Of a stretch of DNA of 17,320 nt, positions 15,256-17,320 are shown in pieces (within the stretch, counting starts at the first letter, position 1; every line of letters begins with the position of its first letter). The stretch is from UBA2330 sp035443185 (GTDB lineage Bacteria; Bacteroidota; Ignavibacteria; Tepidaquicellales; Tepidaquicellaceae): NCBI GenBank assembly GCA_035443185.1, contig DAORRV010000080.1, positions 1-17,320 on the forward strand, read 5' to 3'. The position numbers and the translations under genes were made by a program. Under the pieces are notes generated by a model. That model worked only from the letters and a program-made list of their open reading frames with translations, was not told the DNA's origin and ran no database searches.

Positions 15256-16248
15256 ATGACTGATATAAAAACTCAAAACGTGTCTGATGCAGAATCAGTA
15301 AAAAGACTGAATCAGAAATACTCTGAACTTAAAAATGAAATCTCCAAAGTAATAGTAGGTCAGGAATATATAATAGAGCAGATAATTATTTCTGTTCTGG
15401 CTAAGGGACATTGTCTTTTAGTCGGTGTGCCCGGACTTGCAAAGACACTACTGGTAAAGACTTTATCCGAAGCGCTTGATCTGAAATTCAGCCGAGTACA
15501 GTTCACGCCTGATCTGATGCCTTCTGATATTACAGGTACGGAAATACTTGAGGATGATCTTTCAGGAAAGAAAGCATTCAAATTTATCAAAGGACCGGTG
15601 TTTGCAAATATCGTTCTTGCTGATGAAATAAACAGAACACCTCCGAAGACCCAATCAGCTTTACTCGAAGCGATGCAGGAGCACAGAGTAACTGCAGCTG
15701 GAAATTCTTATGTTTTAGACGAGCCGTTCTTCGTACTTGCCACTCAGAATCCTATCGAGCAGGAAGGTACGTATCCGCTGCCTGAAGCACAGCTTGACAG
15801 ATTTATGTTCAATCTATGGCTGGAATATACAAGCTTTGAAGATGAGCTGGAAATTGTAAGAAGGACGACGAGTATGTACAGACCAAAGGTTGGAATTGTA
15901 TTTTCAAAAGATGATATAATAGAATTTCAGGATCTGGTGAGGAAAGTTCCAGTAGCAGACGAAGTAATAAAATACGCTGTAACACTTGTCGCAAAGACCC
16001 GTCCAGGAAATCCTGACGCTCCGAAAATTGTAAATGACTACATAAGCTGGGGTGCAGGTCCGAGAGCATCGCAGTATCTGATACTTGGCGCAAAGACAAA
16101 CTGTATCCTGAACGGGAGATATTCTCCGGATATAGATGATGTAAAAAAAGTCGCGCTGCCTGTCCTGAGACACAGACTCATTACAAACTTTAATGCGGAA
16201 GCAGACGGTCTCAGCATAATAAAAATTATTGAAGAGCTTCTGAAGTAG
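15256..16248 (+). CDS. MoxR-type AAA+ ATPase
   Basis: MoxR ATPases act as chaperone-like motors that help mature or activate protein complexes, often together with von Willebrand factor A proteins. The 330-residue length fits. Walker A is GVPGLAKT (57-64), Walker B VLADEIN (120-126), sensor 1 TQNP (163-166), and the family block EQEGTYPLPEAQLDRF (168-183) is intact. The C-terminal lid has WGAGPRASQYLILGAK and LPVLRHRL. ATG start, with an AT-rich leader and no Shine-Dalgarno sequence. It is the last gene of the M16 operon and is followed at once by a terminator. The usual downstream partners (DUF58, VWA or BatA-type genes) are absent, so either the partner is elsewhere or this copy serves the M16 proteins. 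The latter is speculation. Cytoplasmic. Confidence 0.95.
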   Translation: MTDIKTQNVSDAESVKRLNQKYSELKNEISKVIVGQEYIIEQIIISVLAKGHCLLVGVPGLAKTLLVKTLSEALDLKFSRVQFTPDLMPSDITGTEILEDDLSGKKAFKFIKGPVFANIVLADEINRTPPKTQSALLEAMQEHRVTAAGNSYVLDEPFFVLATQNPIEQEGTYPLPEAQLDRFMFNLWLEYTSFEDELEIVRRTTSMYRPKVGIVFSKDDIIEFQDLVRKVPVADEVIKYAVTLVAKTRPGNPDAPKIVNDYISWGAGPRASQYLILGAKTNCILNGRYSPDIDDVKKVALPVLRHRLITNFNAEADGLSIIKIIEELLK

Positions 16249-16249
16249 T

Positions 16250-16280
16250 GAATGGATTTTTGAAATCCATTCTTTCTTTA
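16250..16280 (+). terminator. Rho-independent terminator of the M16-moxR operon
   Basis: A perfect 10-bp stem (GAATGGATTT at 16250-16259, AAATCCATTC at 16263-16272) closes a 3-nt loop and is followed by TTTCTTTA. It begins two bases after the moxR stop codon, so it should end the operon here. Confidence 0.8.
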
Positions 16281-16300
16281 TATTCATTAGTTTTACCGTG

Positions 16301-16321
16301 ACACAGATTAGTAATCTGTGT
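16301..16321. repeat. 21-nt dyad, copy 1 of the AGATTAGTAATCT motif
   Basis: ACACAGATTA-G-TAATCTGTGT is a perfect inverted repeat with 10-bp arms around one base. The core AGATTAGTAATCT recurs at 16490-16502. No T-run follows, so it is unlikely to be a terminator. It resembles the short palindromic repeats scattered between genes in this group. Confidence 0.7.
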
Positions 16322-16488
16322 TCAACTCCCTTTCAAAACCCACCTTTAATTTCTAAATCTTTTTTTTATAACGCTGTAATTGTCTTCAAAATAATTTTCA
16401 ATTTTTATTTTCTTTTGGAATAGTTCTTACATTTTAAGAGCAACCCCACCCTGCCCACCCAGCCAGCGGGGAGGTTTTACCCGAGGCA

Positions 16489-16503
16489 TAGATTAGTAAT
16501 CTA
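16489..16503. repeat. 15-nt dyad, copy 2 of the AGATTAGTAATCT motif
   Basis: TAGATTA-G-TAATCTA is a perfect inverted repeat whose 13-nt core is identical to the copy 188 nt to the left. It directly follows the GC-rich segment 16442-16485. Copy 1 has no such segment beside it. Confidence 0.65.
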
Positions 16504-16613
16504 AAAGGCTTGATGTATTTTTTAATTTTTTCTTCACATTAAAATTATAATACTTTTTTGGAACTCCAGCAACGGCGGGAAAATAATAATTAAAGTACAT
16601 GCACTTTTAAAAC

Positions 16614-16643
16614 TTGAATAAGGTATTTTAAAAAGCTAATTTG
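16614..16643 (+). promoter_or_regulatory. Possible Bacteroidetes-type promoter of the secreted-protein gene
   Basis: TTG (16614-16616) and TAATTTG (16637-16643) are spaced 20 nt apart, close to the TTG-N17-20-TAnnTTTG pattern of the Bacteroidetes primary sigma factor but one base short in the -7 element. It lies ~35 nt before the ATG. Weak evidence in AT-rich sequence. Confidence 0.25.
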
Positions 16644-16678
16644 ATGAAGTTTTAAAATATCAATTAATTAAGAATGCT

Positions 16679-17320
16679 ATGAAAAGAAATTTACTAATTA
16701 CAATTTTCATTTGTTTTATTTTTTATGTTAGTCCTCTTAGATCACAAACACCTCAATACACATTAGAAGTAAAAAATTTAACCTGGTCACCAGGAGTTAA
16801 CCAATTTGGTGGTTCTACGCTTCAGTTTGATCTGGTATTCACACATACTGATGCTACAGTAATGCAATTAGCAGGATGGCAGTTCTTCTTTAAATTGCCG
16901 CAAACAGCAGGTACATTAGCAGCAGGATTCGGAGCACTTTCATCTTTCATGCTTGATACTGCAGGTGGAGTACCGGTTTCAGATCTTCCTGAACCTTTCA
17001 GACCTAGAAACTCAAACACAGTTGTAGCAGGAAATGCACCTGGAAATTATGAGCTTAGAATTGCTGCAAACTCTTTACCTGGATGTGGTAACGGTCTTTT
17101 TATTGCACAAGGAGTTCCAACACTTATAGGAAGATATAATATTAAGTTTTCTAATGTTGTAGATCCGAACACTTACAGTGCAGAATTCAGTTTCAGAGAC
17201 AGTTGCGAATCACCTTTATCTGTAACAAGAACAAAGATCAACTGGTATGATGCAATTACCTGTTCAAATGCAGAGATGACAAGATGTGCAAGTCATAGTG
17301 TGGATTTTAATTTTATCGGA
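16679..17320 (+). CDS. Secreted protein of unknown function, N-terminal part (runs off the window)
   Basis: 214 codons are visible from an ATG at 16679, with no stop before the edge. A signal peptide is clear: MKRN, a hydrophobic core ITIFICFIFYV and a likely cleavage near SPLRSQ (~23). The mature part starts QYTLEVKNLTWSPGVNQFGG and alternates short beta-strand-like stretches (STLQFDLVFTHTD, LAGWQFFFKLP, IGRYNIKFSNV). This layout recalls cohesin-like beta-sandwich domains common at the N-terminus of secreted proteins in Bacteroidetes and Ignavibacteria, many of which end in a type IX secretion sorting domain. Here the C-terminus is not visible, so secretion by that route is a guess. Five cysteines appear after residue 130 (C136, C176, C195, C203 among the mature-region positions read), allowing disulfides. 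I do not recognise the specific family. It is separated from moxR by a terminator and so is an independent unit. Confidence 0.75.
   Translation, partial: MKRNLLITIFICFIFYVSPLRSQTPQYTLEVKNLTWSPGVNQFGGSTLQFDLVFTHTDATVMQLAGWQFFFKLPQTAGTLAAGFGALSSFMLDTAGGVPVSDLPEPFRPRNSNTVVAGNAPGNYELRIAANSLPGCGNGLFIAQGVPTLIGRYNIKFSNVVDPNTYSAEFSFRDSCESPLSVTRTKINWYDAITCSNAEMTRCASHSVDFNFIG

Larger units (their letters stand above)
16281..16678. other. Intergenic stretch with dyad repeats, no gene seen
   Basis: About 400 nt between the moxR terminator and the secreted-protein gene. It contains a 21-nt dyad (16301-16321), a C-rich to G-rich segment (16442-16474, starting AACCCCACC and ending GGGGAGGTT), a second copy of the dyad core (16489-16503) and AT-rich sequence with a possible promoter for the next gene. 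No open frame here has coding character and no tRNA is evident. Confidence 0.6.

Noticed and set aside
15904..16287. 127-codon open frame on the minus strand over the end of moxR
   Set aside because: Antisense to the conserved MoxR lid domain and across the terminator. No domain or ribosome-binding site is visible.

Overview
The window is an AT-rich bacterial chromosome segment from a Gram-negative (LPS-making) member of the Bacteroidota/Chlorobiota/Ignavibacteriota (FCB) group. An Ignavibacteria-like source is my best guess. The evidence is a fused LpxC-FabZ protein, the gene order uppS-bamA-skp-skp-lpxD-lpxC/fabZ, short AT-rich leaders that mostly lack a Shine-Dalgarno sequence, palindromic intergenic repeats of the kind common in that group, and a secreted protein with a cohesin-like look at the right edge. 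The assignment is inference from gene order and style, not from a marker gene.

Layout. From about 10465 down to 19, ten genes lie on the minus strand in one run: ddl (D-Ala-D-Ala ligase), an FtsB/DivIC-type septum protein, an M42 aminopeptidase, trpS, uppS, bamA, two skp/ompH paralogues, lpxD and lpxC-fabZ. Most are tightly packed; the largest gap is about 135 nt, upstream of trpS. Positions 10466-11089 hold no convincing gene and consist of repeat-like and palindromic sequence plus divergent promoters. From about 11090 to 16248 the plus strand carries three M16 (insulinase/pitrilysin) family genes and a MoxR-type AAA+ ATPase, ended by a clear hairpin-plus-T terminator. Positions 16249-16678 are a second repeat-bearing intergenic stretch. 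A secreted protein gene starts at 16679 and runs off the right edge.

How the genes work together. The minus-strand cluster is an envelope-building block. UppS makes the undecaprenyl carrier, Ddl makes the D-Ala-D-Ala dipeptide for peptidoglycan, LpxC and LpxD do the committed early steps of lipid A synthesis, FabZ supplies acyl chains, BamA inserts outer-membrane proteins, and the Skp proteins escort them through the periplasm. The FtsB-like protein links to cell division. TrpS and the M42 peptidase are passengers. The plus-strand block looks like a peptidase set: two proteins with the HxxEH zinc site and one that lacks it but has the R/Y pair expected of a non-catalytic partner.

The main oddities are start codons and one gene junction. 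Six of fifteen genes appear to start with TTG, always in the context TTGA. The first M16 gene has no ATG, GTG or TTG that would give a complete domain. The first and second M16 genes are in the same frame, separated only by a TAA stop and one sense codon. I see no clear previously undescribed system; most of the window is conserved housekeeping.
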